A stretch of DNA of 64,000 nt from Arbacia lixula (Eukaryota; Echinodermata; Echinoidea; Arbacioida; Arbaciidae), in NCBI GenBank assembly GCA_963669155.1, contig OZ022581.1, positions 3,421,129 through 3,485,128 on the forward strand, given 5' to 3'. Below the pieces are notes generated by a model. That model did not search any database. It saw nothing but the letters and a program-made list of their open reading frames with translations, and was not told the DNA's origin. Position numbers and translations under genes: made by a program. Shown piece after piece: positions 11,205 to 22,740 of the stretch; the first letter of the stretch is position 1; every line of letters begins with the position of its first letter.

Positions 11205-12425
11205 AAGTTTGTACTCAGTGGGGCACTTTTTTGGGGTGAGTGGACGTCTCTTGTGTACTTCGAATTCACATACTACTGATGAATTAGTGATTAATTATTT
11301 TTGAAGTGTAAATGATTTCCATTTTCCCCCATCTGTTTCTCTGCTTTGCCTACATTCTATTATTCAATGGAAGTTATCAGGGCTGTATTTACTCTTTATT
11401 GCGTTATTGTAGATTGTTCAAATATTCAGTAATAGTGCTTTCTTCTTGTTATTCCTTCTCATTCTATTTCTACTTCTCCCATGCTACTCTACTCCTACAC
11501 ATGTATTATAGTATTCTCATAACAAGTGTAAATGCAGGTAGTGATGTTAGGATCATAATTGTTATCATCACCATTGTCACTTCTTCTTGCTGAAATGATA
11601 GGTGCATGAATTACTAATACCACATGGTTGGGAATTTGGGATAGGTTTTACTTGAAATTTCCTTAATGAAGACCTGTTATCTACACATGTATGTCAGAAT
11701 GGTATTTCTTAGATATGGGTCTGTCTACAGTAAAGGGATATTTTTTGGCACAACTAAATCATTTGAAATTATGACCACTTTGCACCACCAAAATATTGAA
11801 TATTAAGTGTTGAATTTCTTCCAAAATAACTTCAGCTAAAATCCTGCTCTGAATGTTCATTATTATATATTTCTAAACTAAGCTTGTATATATTTGCCAT
11901 ATCAAAGTGGTAACAGGCAGACGAGTGTATTTCAAACTCGTCTGTCCCGTTACCAACGTGCTGTGGTAAATTTGTACAGGGCAAATTTTCTGAAGCATAC
12001 AAAACCTTGTATATTTTGATATTTTTTTTATCATTGGCTGCTTTATTTCAGAGACAAAACAAATAATTGGAATTTAAGAGATTTATGCAAATGTTACAGT
12101 AAATGTAACAGACATTTACCCATTACTGTGGACAGGCCCATATAAGTATCTTGTATTCATAGTCCTGCAGTAGTGGTTATTAATATTATCATTTTTTCTT
12201 GTTGGATGTATAGGTGCCCAGATTGGCATGACAGACTTGATGGTGTGGCCCTGGTTCGAACGCATCCTGGTGAAGCAAGACAACGGTTTGAACTTCGTCC
12301 CCGAGCTCAAGGCCTGGACGGACCGCATGGGCGAGGTACCCGCTGTGCAGGCATGCCGGGTGCCCAAAGAAGAGATGAAGACGTTCATGGAGGGCTACTC
12401 AAAGGGTAATCCAGTCTATGACTGA
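3591..12425 (+). CDS. GSTO: GSTO-A, omega-class glutathione S-transferase (5 coding exons)
   Basis: Coding exons: 3591-3615, 4755-4860, 6559-6778, 9801-9924, 12214-12425 (stop TGA 12423-12425). Phases after exons 1-4 are 1, 2, 0, 1. The joined protein is 228 aa, close to human GSTO1 (241 aa). The thioredoxin-like N-terminal domain (about residues 18-97) carries the omega active-site motif CPFAER with catalytic Cys28, the cis-proline loop RVPVLE (Pro69) and the glutathione-binding pair Glu80-Ser81. The helical C-terminal domain ends with the family stretches FFGG and VWPWFER. Omega GSTs use a cysteine for thioltransfer and for reduction of dehydroascorbate and methylated arsenic in the cytosol; that is family knowledge. 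Intron 4 starts with GC. Compared with GSTO-C it differs at seven residues, and it is the only copy with LAYKG instead of LAAKG. Start chosen because this ATG and the next eight codons are conserved in all copies. Confidence 0.94.
4878..5250 (+). repeat. Degenerate AACTGG/CAACTGGT cluster in intron 2
   Basis: Short words such as AACTGGT, CAACTGG and ATCAA(A/G)TGGTA recur at irregular 15-25 base spacing on both strands. The same vocabulary occurs at 2090-2190, 2930-3050, 17745-17890, 24835-24935, 25620-25770 and 28290-29110. No clean unit length can be defined by eye. Confidence 0.6.
5429..6005. mobile_element. Insertion present only in copy 1, unclassified
   Basis: Copy 2 reads straight through (about 31170) where copy 1 has these roughly 577 bases. 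It holds two similar phrases with AATAAAAGT(T/G)CGTTACACTC about 110 bases apart, a CG-rich stretch with repeated GCGCGTCCTAAT words near 5690, and a strong hairpin at about 5882-5968 whose loop is TCAGCTGCGCTTC. The outermost bases AAACATAT and ATATGTTT are inverted, but a clean target duplication is not resolved. Confidence 0.6.
6144..6503. mobile_element. Foldback MITE, family 1, TTAA target
   Basis: Target duplication TTAA at 6144-6147 and 6500-6503. The element at 6148-6499 (352 bp) has inverted arms of about 170 bp that begin AGGG(T/C)ATATACTGTACTGG. The centre is the palindrome TGTTCGGCCCGAACA. No coding capacity. A second member lies at 9055-9430. Confidence 0.88.
6962..7291. mobile_element. 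TA-flanked inverted-repeat element enclosing a tRNA-like sequence
   Basis: TA at 6962-6963 and 7290-7291 flanks a 326 bp element with near-perfect inverted repeats of about 65 bp starting CAAAGAAATTTTAGGC. The interior carries a complete tRNA-like fold (separate entry). The copy at 32269-32601 in GSTO-C shows that the insertion predates the duplication. TA targets fit Tc1/mariner-type mobilisation, but no transposase is present. Confidence 0.85.
7051..7125 (-). ncRNA. tRNA-like (SINE-type) sequence inside a MITE
   Basis: Read on the minus strand, the 75 bases form a 7-bp acceptor stem (GAACTAG with CTGGTTC, one G-T pair), an anticodon-type stem-loop with loop CCGGTAA, and a T arm with loop TTCAAAT. 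An exact Pol III B box (GGTTCAAATCC) and a partial A box (TAGCTTGCGTGG) are present. Loop position 33 is C instead of the near-universal T, so it is unlikely to be a working tRNA. A tRNA-derived SINE head or a decayed tRNA is more likely. Confidence 0.7.
7979..9032. mobile_element. hAT-like non-autonomous DNA transposon, only in copy 1
   Basis: Eight-base target duplication AACTACAG at 7979-7986 and 9025-9032; the empty site is intact in copy 2 at 33290-33297. The element at 7987-9024 (1038 bp) has ends starting TA(G/A)GCCTGAGTC, inverted. Eight-base duplications are typical of hAT elements. No transposase frame is visible. Its interior (about 8300-8948) matches, in reverse orientation, the element at 43530-44223. 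Confidence 0.88.
9051..9434. mobile_element. Foldback MITE, family 1, second copy
   Basis: TTAA at 9051-9054 and 9431-9434 flanks 376 bp with long inverted arms similar to those of 6148-6499 (shared phrases GTGAGCAA, TTGCCAATGGTCTTAAA, GTTCGGCCC). In copy 2 only the left half remains (from 33320). Confidence 0.85.
11149..11202 (+). repeat. CA microsatellite in GSTO-A intron 4
   Basis: A pure (AC)n tract. The homologous tract in GSTO-C (34865-34898) is shorter. Confidence 0.95.
11909..11954. repeat. Decayed hairpin in GSTO-A intron 4
   Basis: The right arm ACTCGTCTGTCCCGTTACC is intact, but the left arm has lost one base and carries a substitution relative to the perfect 19-bp palindrome in GSTO-C (35604-35650). 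Confidence 0.75.
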
Positions 12426-12780
12426 GATGGAGCTACGGTGAGATCATGGGCCAAACGTCCAGGCGCATGTTGGACCTAACTCTACATATTCAATCAAACC
12501 TGGCTCTAAAGATCACCCTACAACCTACAAAAAATCAAAACCTGTGAGGGCTAGTCCAATACAAGTTGTGATGTCCATGTAACATTGGTAAAAAAAATAC
12601 CATCAACCACCATTTTGATTTGTATGTCACTATTGATAGAGGATACCGAAACACCAATATTTTTGTATAGGGATTGAAATGTAGTAATATGTGTTGTTAA
12701 CAGAGAACACACTAATCTTTTGTTTCTTTATTTTATTTAAAAGCTACATAAAGCTTATATTACAAACATTATCTAATTTT

Positions 12781-12786
12781 AATAAA
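12781..12786 (+). promoter_or_regulatory. Candidate polyadenylation signal of GSTO-A
   Basis: AATAAA about 360 bases after the stop codon. GSTO-C keeps an AATAAA at nearly the same place (36505-36510). Confidence 0.4.
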
Positions 12787-13055
12787 TATACATTGATAGT
12801 TTAGAGGAATTAACATTATGTTCTTTGTTCTTAAGTATTGCAGTTCTCAACGCTTTCTTCATTGCCTTTTTGTAGAGTATGTATTTCTGATTGAGGGGAA
12901 TAGACCATGTATGGAAATATTATACACATCGTTCAAACAGTATGTCACTATTGGTAACCCCACAGCTTGTCTAAGGTTTGTCTAACTAGCAACATCTAGT
13001 AGATTCAGAGTGCATTCCACCAAGTGAAACTGAATCACAAGATACAGGTGAATAT

Positions 13056-13362
13056 TACTGTATAAGCTGTTATTTTCGCGTACATATATTTTCGCGAATG
13101 GCGGCTTCTGCCACATATTCGCGTGTTGTTAAATTCGCGTTCACGTACTGTAGTCAGTACGTACTACTAGTAGTACATGTGTGTGAGGCATGCGCTGTAT
13201 GCTGCTGCATTTGTTCGCCATGCGTGTTAGTACTTAGTATAATCTCGTAATGTTGCAAGTTAATATGAGAATATTTTCGCGCGTTGTTAAATTCGCGTTT
13301 GCTCGTTCATTCGCGAAATTCGCGAAAATAAAACCCTCGCGAAAATAACAGCTTATACAGTA
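13056..13362. mobile_element. TA-flanked MITE with CGCG-rich ends, only in copy 1
   Basis: TA at 13056-13057 and 13361-13362 flanks 303 bp with inverted ends beginning CTGTATAAGCTGTTATTTTC. TTCGCG and CGCGAA words are frequent inside. Copy 2 keeps a single TA at the matching place (about 36776), so this is a clean filled/empty pair. Confidence 0.88.
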
Positions 13363-14289
13363 TGCAGTTTATGGAGAAACATGTGAATACATTTCAAAAA
13401 CAGCTTTTTTTCAAAAACTTTGTTTTACATTACTAGCATTTCTTAAAATTATGTTGTTCACTGGCATTTGTATGTCAGTATGAATTAAGGAATGAAATTC
13501 GTAGGTTTTGTCATCCTTTCGCAGTGAAATGTCTTCCCAGTTTCAGGTTTCTCTCATTGATGCTTAGATCTTAGACTCAGTTAACCACTTAAAATGAGGG
13601 CTTTGAAAATCAAATACTGCTACATAACTTAGCAATGATTGCAAAGTATTACATATTTATGATATGCCAAATAAATTATAAAGTATTATGATAAACATTA
13701 ACATTTGAAGCCCAGCCCTTTGCTCACGGCTATTATCTAGTGTGTTTGTTTGTTTATTTATGATATGTCAAATAATTACCAGAAGTATTATGATAAACAT
13801 TAACATTTGAAGGCCAGGCCTTTCCTCATGGCTATTATCTAGTGTGTTTGCGACAATTAGTGTATTAGTTCATGTGCAGTCATTTGTCACAGAATAGATT
13901 ATTTCAACTTTCAATTGTGTTTTATTGTAAGAAATAATTTTTATTCAATACAGATTCCATACTGAAAAAGGGGATCTTGTCATTGAATTTCTAAGTTTGC
14001 CCATAATAGCCAGACTTCTTTAAAACCAAAATGATGGGAGTATTAATACATGTACTGGATTTTGTGCAAAGATTATAGGAGAAATTATTTATTTTGTATA
14101 TATTAGTATGTGTATCATGATCCCCTCTATCCGTTGTGTGCTGAATAATCTTTGATGAGTTATAATGTCTATTATTATTGATTTAACAATGTGCCTAATG
14201 TTAATAACAAAAGTTTGCATGATACAAATAATAACATGTAAGCCCACTTCCAAAATCTGATGCATCTGAGAATAGAAGTGATTTTAGTG

Positions 14290-15375
14290 GTTGTTGGTGG
14301 GTATGATGATGGTCATTAGTGGTAGTGATGATTATGGTTGTAAGGGTGATGGTGGTGGTGATGATGGTGATAGTGATTGTGATTGTGATAGTGGTAATCA
14401 TAGCTATGATGATGGTGATGGTAGTGGTAATCTTAGTGATGATGGTGGTGGTAGTGGTAATCTTAGTGATGATGGTGGTGGTAGTAGTAATCTTAGTGAT
14501 GATGGTGGTGGTAGTGGTAATCTTAGTGATGATGGTGGTGGTAGTGGTAATCTTAGTGATGATGGTGGTGGTAGTGGTAATCTTAGTGAGGATGATGGTG
14601 GTACAGTAGTAGCAATCTTAGTGATGATGATGGTGGTAGTAGTAATCTTAGTGAGGATGATGGTGGTACAGTAGTAGCAATCTTAGTGATGATGATGGTG
14701 GTACATGTAGTAGTAATCTTAGTGAGGATGATGGTGGTACAGTAGTAGCAATCTTAGTGATGATGATGGTGGTAGTAGTAATCTTAGTGAGGATGATGGT
14801 GGTACAGTAGTAGCAATCTTAGTGATGATGATGGTGGTAGTAGTAATCTTAGTGATGATGATGGTGGTGGTAGTAGTAAACTTAATGATGACGTTGGTGG
14901 TGGTAGTAGTAATCTTAGTAATGATGGTGGTGGTGGTAATCGTACTGTTGGTGGTAGTGATGATGGTGGTAGCAGTGGTAGTCATAATGGTGATAGTATT
15001 GGTAATCATAGTGATGCTGTTGGTGGTGATGGCAGTAGTACAGTAGTGATAATTCTAGTGATGGTGGTAGTAGTGATAATTATAGTGATGATGGTGGTGG
15101 TAGTGGTAATCTTAGTAATGATGATGACTGTAGTGGTAATCATAGTGTTGATGGTGGTAGTAATAATCATAGAAATAAAGGTAGTAGTGGTAACCATAGC
15201 GATGCTGGTGGTAGTCGTAATCTTAGTGATGATAATTGTAGTGGTAATTAGAGTGTTGATGGTGGTAGTGATAACTATAGTAGTGGTAACCATAGTGATG
15301 CTGGTGGTTGTCGTAATCTTGGTGATAATGATGGTACATGTAGTGGGAACCATAGTGTTGATGGTAGAGGCAATC
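14290..15375 (+). repeat. 30-bp minisatellite downstream of GSTO-A
   Basis: Units built on AATCTTAGTGATGATG followed by (GGT)n(AGT)n, about 30 bp each, more degenerate than in copy 2 and including variants with GTACAGTAGTAGCAATC. The absence of T-leading stop words makes several frames long and open; none looks like a gene. Confidence 0.93.
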
Positions 15376-17183
15376 TTGATTAACGTTCATGTGCTGAATA
15401 TGAATTCATTCACACAAATCCCATAGAACAACATTTTGTCTAGCGCTGAAAGGGTTAATGATGATGGCCAGTGTGTTAGTGTTGATCTTAGTAAGGATGA
15501 CGGGGGTGGTGGTACTTGTGGTAATTTCAGTGGTGGTGATGGTGATGGTATAAGTGGTGAAGATGATGGCAGCAGTGCATGAATAGTGATGATTATTGTA
15601 CGAGCGATAAGGACGATGAGAACGGTGATACTGGAATATATATGTTGATGTGACTTTATAATGACATTCCAAAGCGACTGCAAGTATCATATATGTTACA
15701 GATTATGCTCCTGTTTGCTTGTCACTTGTGCTTGATATATGTTTTTTTTCTCTTAGGTCATCACTCTTTTCCTAACGTAGAAAAGATGTAGGAAAAACGG
15801 AACTAAACAAGAATGCGAAAAGAGAACATGATACTTCTAAAAAAATATTTGAAGTTCGAAAATACCCTTCTAGTCCATCTTTTTTTCTTAACCTCTTTTG
15901 CTTCTTGTTTTCATGTCAAAATATCTATTTCAAAATGTCATAAAATTCCATATTATTACAGGCGTTTTGCAAAATTTTGAATAAAGACTTAATTTCCAAA
16001 CAGTGATGTAGATCCTAAAGTACACTTCCTTTGTGTTTGAAAGGAGGCGTTACTCTTTCTATCCTTTCAAGTTTGAGGATCTGGATGCTTCATACCTCGC
16101 CAGTATCAACCCCTAATCCCACCCGCACCGAGGTCCATATCAGTTCTGGTACGATTAGGTGATAGTCTGCTTTGAGTGGTGAATAAATAATTTCTTTACT
16201 GAATTACAAACCTATACGTTTGAACTCTTTCTGTGCCAGACAAATTAGCCTACTGCTTATTGATAATTTGAGTACATGGTTTATTACTGGTACAGAGCTT
16301 GGGTTGAGAACAGAAAGTGCGTTTGGATACATAAATCATTCAGAACATTGGTCGGGCTACGTTCATAAAAAAGAAAGAATAGTAGAAAACCCGGGCTCAT
16401 GAGGTTTTGACTTTGCATTAGTAGGTCCGAAAAATTGTACGACGGTCATGACGGTGAAAACATACTTTGTGTTTTTTCTTTCCTTCCTGTTACTAGTACA
16501 TGTAGTGTGCTTTTCATTTCCTTCCTCTGTCTCTTTTCTTTATATCCCTATTTCCCCTGTGATCAAGTCTTTCATTTGCGTCTTTAGATCTGTTTATGTT
16601 TGCCACTTTTTCCTCCTTTCCTCTTCAGACATAATCGCTTGCTAGTTTTAAAGACCTACATGTAGTTTAATTCGGTCGACAATTAAGAGTCGATATCGAG
16701 TCAACAATCAAATCAATTGTTTTAAGTTCATTCGAACTTTGAATCAAATTTGTGACGAAGGAAATGCTACAAACACAACTCGAAACAGAAACGGAGGCGA
16801 AGTGGAGCTCGGAGTGCAAAAAAAAATGAACAAGAATAATGACGAGCAAGAGGACTAAGAAAAGAAAAATGAAAACGAAAGAAGGGAAATCAGATAAGGC
16901 CTTAAAAAGAAGAAACAAACAATTGAAATATATCAAAACAAGTTTACGAAAATCAACGAATTATAATTGTTACCTAAACAATGCTCTTGCTCTGAGAGGT
17001 TAAAGTTAGGTCAATGGTCGGTCGTTGTGGCTGTGATTATGTGGCGGTGGATTTCGTCATGATCAAACCAAAATAAACTCATAAATCAGACAAAAGGCCT
17101 ATAATTAATATCATGCTCACAAAATACGCTTTATGGCCTTTGAGTAGGCGTATTGACCTCATATCAATTCATTGCATCGTCTG
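15376..17183 (+). other. Distal 3' flank of GSTO-A to the end of the duplication
   Basis: No gene recognised. The DNA matches 39430-40970 closely and the match ends within the phrase ATTGCA(T/C)CGT. There are pyrimidine-rich tracts near 16460-16620 and an A-rich tract near 16810-16930. Confidence 0.6.
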
Positions 17184-17475
17184 ATCAGGGATGTGTTAGG
17201 AAGGAGGGACAACTCAACCATAATATATTCAAACATCTGTATGGATACTAAAGCGTGCTAATGAATGTCAAAAGCATTCCACAATCACTGCAATGCTTTG
17301 AAGTCCCATGCGCGGCACCGTCATTTTGCTATCGTCAACTTGGAAAGCAGTATCTTTAATTGCCTGTTTTGTTTCTCGAAGCTGTGTTTCTTATCACATT
17401 TTTTTGTAATTTTCAAGAAAGTTAAGGGGCAACACCTCTAAAGATCCTGTATTCGTTTTTTTTCTAAATAATTGT
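17184..17475 (+). other. Short unique sequence before the gap
   Basis: These 292 bases match neither copy 2 nor any other part of the window that I can see. No gene is apparent. Confidence 0.6.
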
Positions 17476-17675
17476 NNNNNNNNNNNNNNNNNNNNNNNNN
17501 NNNNNNNNNNNNNNNNNNNNNNNNNNNNNNNNNNNNNNNNNNNNNNNNNNNNNNNNNNNNNNNNNNNNNNNNNNNNNNNNNNNNNNNNNNNNNNNNNNNN
17601 NNNNNNNNNNNNNNNNNNNNNNNNNNNNNNNNNNNNNNNNNNNNNNNNNNNNNNNNNNNNNNNNNNNNNNNNNNN
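17476..17675. other. Assembly gap (200 N)
   Basis: Exactly 200 N. A round number indicates a placeholder of unknown true size used when contigs are joined into scaffolds. Confidence 0.98.
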
Positions 17676-18422
17676 GTTTTACAATAACAAAGTCCCATTT
17701 AAACTACAAAAATGACCTCGTAGTGGAATACACATTTCTAACAAATTGGAGTGTCAATTGGCTTCAACTAGTTTCTGGAACCAGCTGCCAAATATTTCTA
17801 GTTGAATACGCTCATTTTTTTCGAGCTGGTCCTAATTGGAAATCCACCTGAATCCAACTGGAAATCAAACTGGAGCCAGTTTAAAACAGGGAGTAATATT
17901 TCAAGTTGACTTCATGAATATTCATGAATACATTCACCTACTGTCATTTACAAGAAACAAATTTTATATTTGGAAATTAAATTACGTGTCATGTAATAAG
18001 ATATACATCACAAATCGTTTATTCTGCCCCATCCTCCTTGGTTCAGAGTAATTCAGGAGTATTGTTTAATCATGGACCCTACCACAAGCGATTGAAATAC
18101 ATGTAATCGTAACCATGCCAGTAACCATGCCGTTCTATTTCATTTCCCCAATCCGATGATTATGCGTAAATCACGGAGTAAATTGCTTATTGATAAAAAT
18201 CTTTAAAACTGGGGGTAAGGGTATGGTGTGGTGTGGTGTGGTGTGTGTGTGTTTAGCTTAGCTTAGGCCTAGTCAAATCTAACTCCATGCATCGTGTCGG
18301 GGGGGGGGGGTGGGAGGGGGCGTCCCCGTCCCACAGTAGGGAGCTTTTGCAATTTTGAACTTGAAATCGTGCAATCTGATGCATACTTAATGAGGTAAAA
18401 TAACAACACAAGCGTGCACACA

Positions 18423-18486
<64 letters not shown>

Positions 18487-19480
18487 ACACACACACGCAC
18501 GCACACACACACACACACGACATTATCCGATTTTGATGTAGACGGCTGTTCGCCATCATGCTCTTCTTTCTCATTATACTTGAAAAAGAAGTGATATTTG
18601 ATGTTTTCAACTTCTTATTATGAGCCATCCTAGAATCCGAAAATCAATTCACGCTGTGAATTATGTAAGGGACACACTCACATATATTTTTCCCTTAAAA
18701 AAGTTAAGGAAGACAAGGCCCCCTGCTTAACGGACTCACCGCGTGTTTTTGTTTTCTAAATACAACAAAAAAGTCTCCCCCCCCCCCCCCCCCTAAGCAA
18801 AATAGCATAACTTTTTATCAAAGAGGTTTTGGACAAAATAGTTTGCAGGATTGTTCCTTAACTTATCGACTAACCTCTGTGTGAAAATTACATTAATCCA
18901 ATTAGTCATGCATGAGTGGGCAAATTTTAAAGGCAAAAATGTAGATTTTTCAAAAGTCACAAGGGTAATTGTTTATGCCGTTTTAACAGTACATTTTGGC
19001 ATTTCTTTATTCTTTTTTACCGTCTGACTTGGCTTTCACCGTGTGAATGCGGCTAATACCAATAAACACGATTACAATAATGATGAGGATTAATATCATC
19101 ATCATCATCATCATAATTATCATTATTAACATTATACTTGTTATCAATATTATTTTTACTATTGTTATCATCATTATGACTCATTAAGTGAGCAAATATC
19201 ATTCCCCCAAACCTGGGGGGATGATTATACATGCCATCGACCCCCCCTCCCCCCCCCCCCCCCCCCCGTTGTCTACGCCCCTGGTGGGGCTCATCCTTCC
19301 ATTTTGGACGTGTTTTTCTTTCTCCATATATTTCAATGACATTGTCATACAACACGTGTAGGTATGTACAATGTACAAAAGTATGTATCATGGCTTGCAT
19401 TGCTTAATCCCAGGGCAAATAAAGGCAGAGCGGCATTATATAACATGGGACCCTGGAACAATGCACGGCGCACCGACGTT
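17676..19480 (+). other. Upstream region of GSTO-B
   Basis: No gene found. It contains an AACTGG-type cluster at 17745-17890, a G run near 18299-18310, a CA microsatellite at 18418-18518, a C run at 18778-18793, a TCATTA/ATTATT-rich stretch at 19070-19190, and another C run around 19241-19267. Confidence 0.6.
18418..18518 (+). repeat. CA microsatellite
   Basis: About 100 bases of (CA)n with a few CACC, TACA and GCACG interruptions. Confidence 0.95.
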
Positions 19481-19607
19481 ACGACGAATAATTCAGCTAT
19501 TCTATGTCGGTCGTGTGGGATGCGTGCGATCTGTCGGAGGCTCAACAGGGTACACGTCTACAGTATCTCTTAATTCTGGTTCATGTGAAATGTCAAAAGG
19601 AGTCACC
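19481..19607 (+). promoter_or_regulatory. Putative promoter and 5' UTR of GSTO-B
   Basis: Aligned with 3463-3590 and 26148-26268 through the shared phrases GGTCGTGTGG, GGAGGCTCAA and ATCTCTTNATTCTGG. There is no TATA box at the position where GSTO-A has one. The start codon context CACCATGT is better than in A and C (CAACATGT). Confidence 0.4.
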
Positions 19608-22600
19608 ATGTCACGGAAACATCTGAAAAAAGGTAGGATATTTGAATGGCCCGCACTTCTATTTACGATAGACCCCAGACTACGTATAGCGTATAATCTA
19701 CGCAGCCCTGTACCGGCGATGCCGGTTTTCCCCACTGCCCTGGTTTTCCCCCGGCCCGCGGGCAGCGAGCTAATCGTGCATGCTATTGCTATGCCTTACA
19801 CGCCGCGACTTTATACTGGGCAATGTTGCATTATAGTACTAGGTTTTCCTTTATGACGTTTTGGAACTTAAACCTACAATGGTACTACCATGGCAACAAC
19901 CGATCAGCTCTCATTATTGCACCTGTTACCAGAATAGTTAACATTGCAACTTAATTTTGAAAAATCGTACCCTCCAACAAGTCACAACTTTATGATTATG
20001 TTTTTGTTGGCATATTGTCAATATGATATATTGCTGATTATATAGGCCTACTGCCGTACTGGTAATGCTTCTTGACATATTCAAACAAGTTTGACCTTCA
20101 TGCCATCATTTTTTTTTTATTGAAATATGAATAACTTTGTAAAGTATGATTTTTATTTGCATAAATTGCAATTCACAGAAAAAACTTTTTCCTTTAAAAA
20201 AATATATGCAGCCGCATTCTTGGATGTTCCTTTATCTCCATGCAAAATTTTGTGTTGATATAACTTTCCAAAATATTAAGAGTGGGGGTCATTTTGCCAT
20301 CCCCCCCCCCCCCCCCCCCCATATATCTCTGACTGCATACCCCATCAGCTTAGTGATTGTGCTTATTCAGCTAGGCCTATACAAGATTGTGAATTTTCTT
20401 TCTTTTTTTTTGTTTCAATAATAGGAGATGCCAACCCACCCGTGAACCCAGATGTTCTTCGGATCTACAGCATGAGATACTGTCCTTTTGCAGAGCGCCC
20501 CCTACTGGTTCTAGCAGCTAAAGGAATTGAGTAAGATACCAGTATAGGTTGTACACTGTCACAAACAAAACCCACAATGCACTAGTGTGGAAAAAAGACA
20601 CTCGAGTTTGTCATGCCTCGATACGACATGAGAGCTCACTATATGGCATCCCGAGTGGTTCATAGCCACACAAACATGCACATGTAATCAGTATAAATTG
20701 CCCATGCATCTGTAGCTTGCTGCGAGAAATGTGTAATTTAAAACAAGATTTATTGTTTTGTTTTTCCTTTGAATCAGTAATTGAAAATTGTCCACATCTT
20801 ATCATTGCAATATGAGCATCTGATATGGTATAAATCTCCTTTCATCAAGAATTGCCAATGATAGGTGGACTAAAAGCATCACAGAATTGTTCTATTGATA
20901 GGATAAACAAATCATTTTTTATCATAAAATGGATCACTTCTGAATAAGAGAGCCACTATAACTTGATGTGGTCTTCCCCTTGCAGTGGTCTGATCATGGC
21001 TAATGACCATGATGAGGATCGATCAGCTCACTCACAATTGATCTTGCAATTGATTTAACTCATGCAAATCTTTGCAACAAAATATAATATTGATTGCTAT
21101 TTGTGCAATAGAATTACAATTGCCTGATATTTCTGCAAATAAAATTACTAATGACAGCTATTCACACAAATAAAGTATTATTAACTATTGCTTATGCAAA
21201 TAATGCCCTTTTGCAAGGTTAGTTCAGTCTATTTCATGTCTGTCAACCAATAAGGCTGTATAGGATTATTAAGATTATGAAGGTATATAATTATTTATAT
21301 CGATATTCTCCCTCAAGGTGTGAGGTTGTGAATTGCAACCTGAATGACAGGCCGGAGTGGTTTCTGGAGAGGAATCCTGCGGGGAGAGTGCCTGTCCTGG
21401 AGTACAAGGGGCATGTCATCCCAGAGTCTGTGGTCATCAGTGACCTCCTGGAGGAACTCTTTCCTGAGAAGCCCCTGACAGCCAAGGATCCATTTCAGAG
21501 GGCCAAGGACAAGGTTGTGCTGGAGAAATATGGCGCGGTAATCATTTAGAAAAAAAAAATCTTGCTTTGTTGTCTTGTTGAAAGAATGAGTTGTTGATTG
21601 TATGGTCATGACTATTATAATATTGATGCATCATGATGATCAGTGATGCTGATGAGATGATAGTGGTGATGGTGTCGATGATAATCATTGATGATGATCA
21701 TAGATATAATGGTGATGGAGGTGGTAATGATGAAATTGGCGATAATGGTGATTGTGGTGGTGGTGGTGGTGATGATGATGATGAAGACTTTTGCTATAAA
21801 CACATTATTATCACTTGATATGAAGTCCCAGTGTTCTTAAGGAAACATCCTCTCCCTGTTTTTCTGTTCAGGTTATTGGTAACTTTTACAAGCTGGGCCG
21901 CAATCCAGATGACGCACAACTCAAGGAGGACAGTACTAAGAGTCTCTGCTCTTTTGAGGCACTTTTTAAAGAAAGAAAAACACCTTTCTTTGGAGGCAAG
22001 TATCTCAGAAACTACAGTCAGGGTTGTTGGCTTTTTTTTTTTTGGGGGGGGGGGGAGGGGGCAATATCTGAAACATTTAAACATCTCTACTACTGCTCTT
22101 TTTTATTCAAATTTTCAGTCAAGCTAAGTATTATATTTTTATATTATGATAAGAGAAACAGATCAGCAAAACATAGATCAAAACGCAGATATTAATTTGA
22201 ATCACTTCCTTAGAATTTATTTCACTTTTTCTAACTTCTTTCTCTTATTATTATGCCTCTGTCACAAATTGGCCAGATGGCATTACATTTCTGAGTTGTC
22301 CATCTGCTTGTTCATCCCTCCGTCTGCTATTCGCTTGTTAGAATAATGTTTTTGGAATATTTTACCAGTTTTTATCATTTTCAATGTCCTTTCTTTTTGC
22401 TGAATCTATAGGTGCCCAGTTTGACATGACAGACCTGATAGTGTGGCCCTGGATACAGCGCATCTTGGCCTCAGACGACGAGGCGTTGAACTTCGTCCCT
22501 GAGCTCAAGGCCTGGGCCGACCGCATGGGTGGGGTGCCCGCGGTGCAGTCATGCCGCGTGCCCAAAGAAGAGATGAAGACGTTCTATGAGGGGTACTTCA

Positions 22601-22623
22601 AGGATCAAGCGGTCTATGACTGA
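19608..22623 (+). CDS. GSTO: GSTO-B, omega-class glutathione S-transferase (5 coding exons)
   Basis: Coding exons: 19608-19632, 20425-20530, 21318-21537, 21872-21995, 22412-22623 (stop 22621-22623). Exon lengths (25, 106, 220, 124, 212) and phases equal those of A and C; introns are much shorter (334-792 bp against 1.1-3.6 kb). The 228-aa product keeps CPFAER (Cys28), RVPVLEYKG and the Glu-Ser pair. I count 43 differences from GSTO-A (about 81% identity), clustered in exons 4 and 5, the helical domain that forms the substrate pocket in this family: GNFYKLGR replaces GSMYKHRL and [14 protein letters not shown] replaces [14 protein letters not shown]. This suggests a different substrate preference, which is inference. 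Intron 4 begins GCAAGT as in the other copies. Confidence 0.94.
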
Positions 22624-22740
22624 AATGAAGCTACGATGAGGTCAAGGGTCAATGTCAAACTTCCACGCGCATGTTGCACCTAGCTCTACATATACACTCA
22701 AACCTGTCTATAAGGATCACCCTAAATGTATGTTCAGCTG
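22624..22740 (+). other. Proximal 3' UTR of GSTO-B
   Basis: About 100 bases resemble the 3' flanks of A and C (shared phrases CGCGCATGTT or GCGCATGTTG, CTAACTCTACATAT, and ATCACCCTA), so they are ancestral UTR sequence. The sequence then runs into the block that matches the first bases of the window. Confidence 0.6.

Larger units (their letters stand above)
12426..14289 (+). other. GSTO-A 3' flank
   Basis: No further gene seen. The first 100 bases resemble the 3' flanks of GSTO-B and -C, as expected for a 3' UTR. An AATAAA at 12781-12786 is a polyadenylation candidate. A MITE sits at 13058-13360. From 13640 to 13850 a phrase with ATTTATGATATG and ACATTTGAAG is tandemly repeated twice, also in copy 2. 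Confidence 0.6.
1..17183 (+). repeat. Segmental duplication, copy 1 (contains GSTO-A)
   Basis: This block aligns by eye, in the same orientation, with 22741-40970. The match begins at the window edge (base 2 or so corresponds to about 22742) and stops near 17183, where the partner stops near 40970. Over 10441-10640, aligned by hand to 34204-34400, I count 6 substitutions and 1 one-base indel, about 3%. Larger differences are insertions and deletions listed separately. The block holds GSTO-A with its upstream and downstream DNA. Base 1 matches DNA just downstream of GSTO-B, so this copy probably continues leftward into another B-type gene. Confidence 0.9.
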
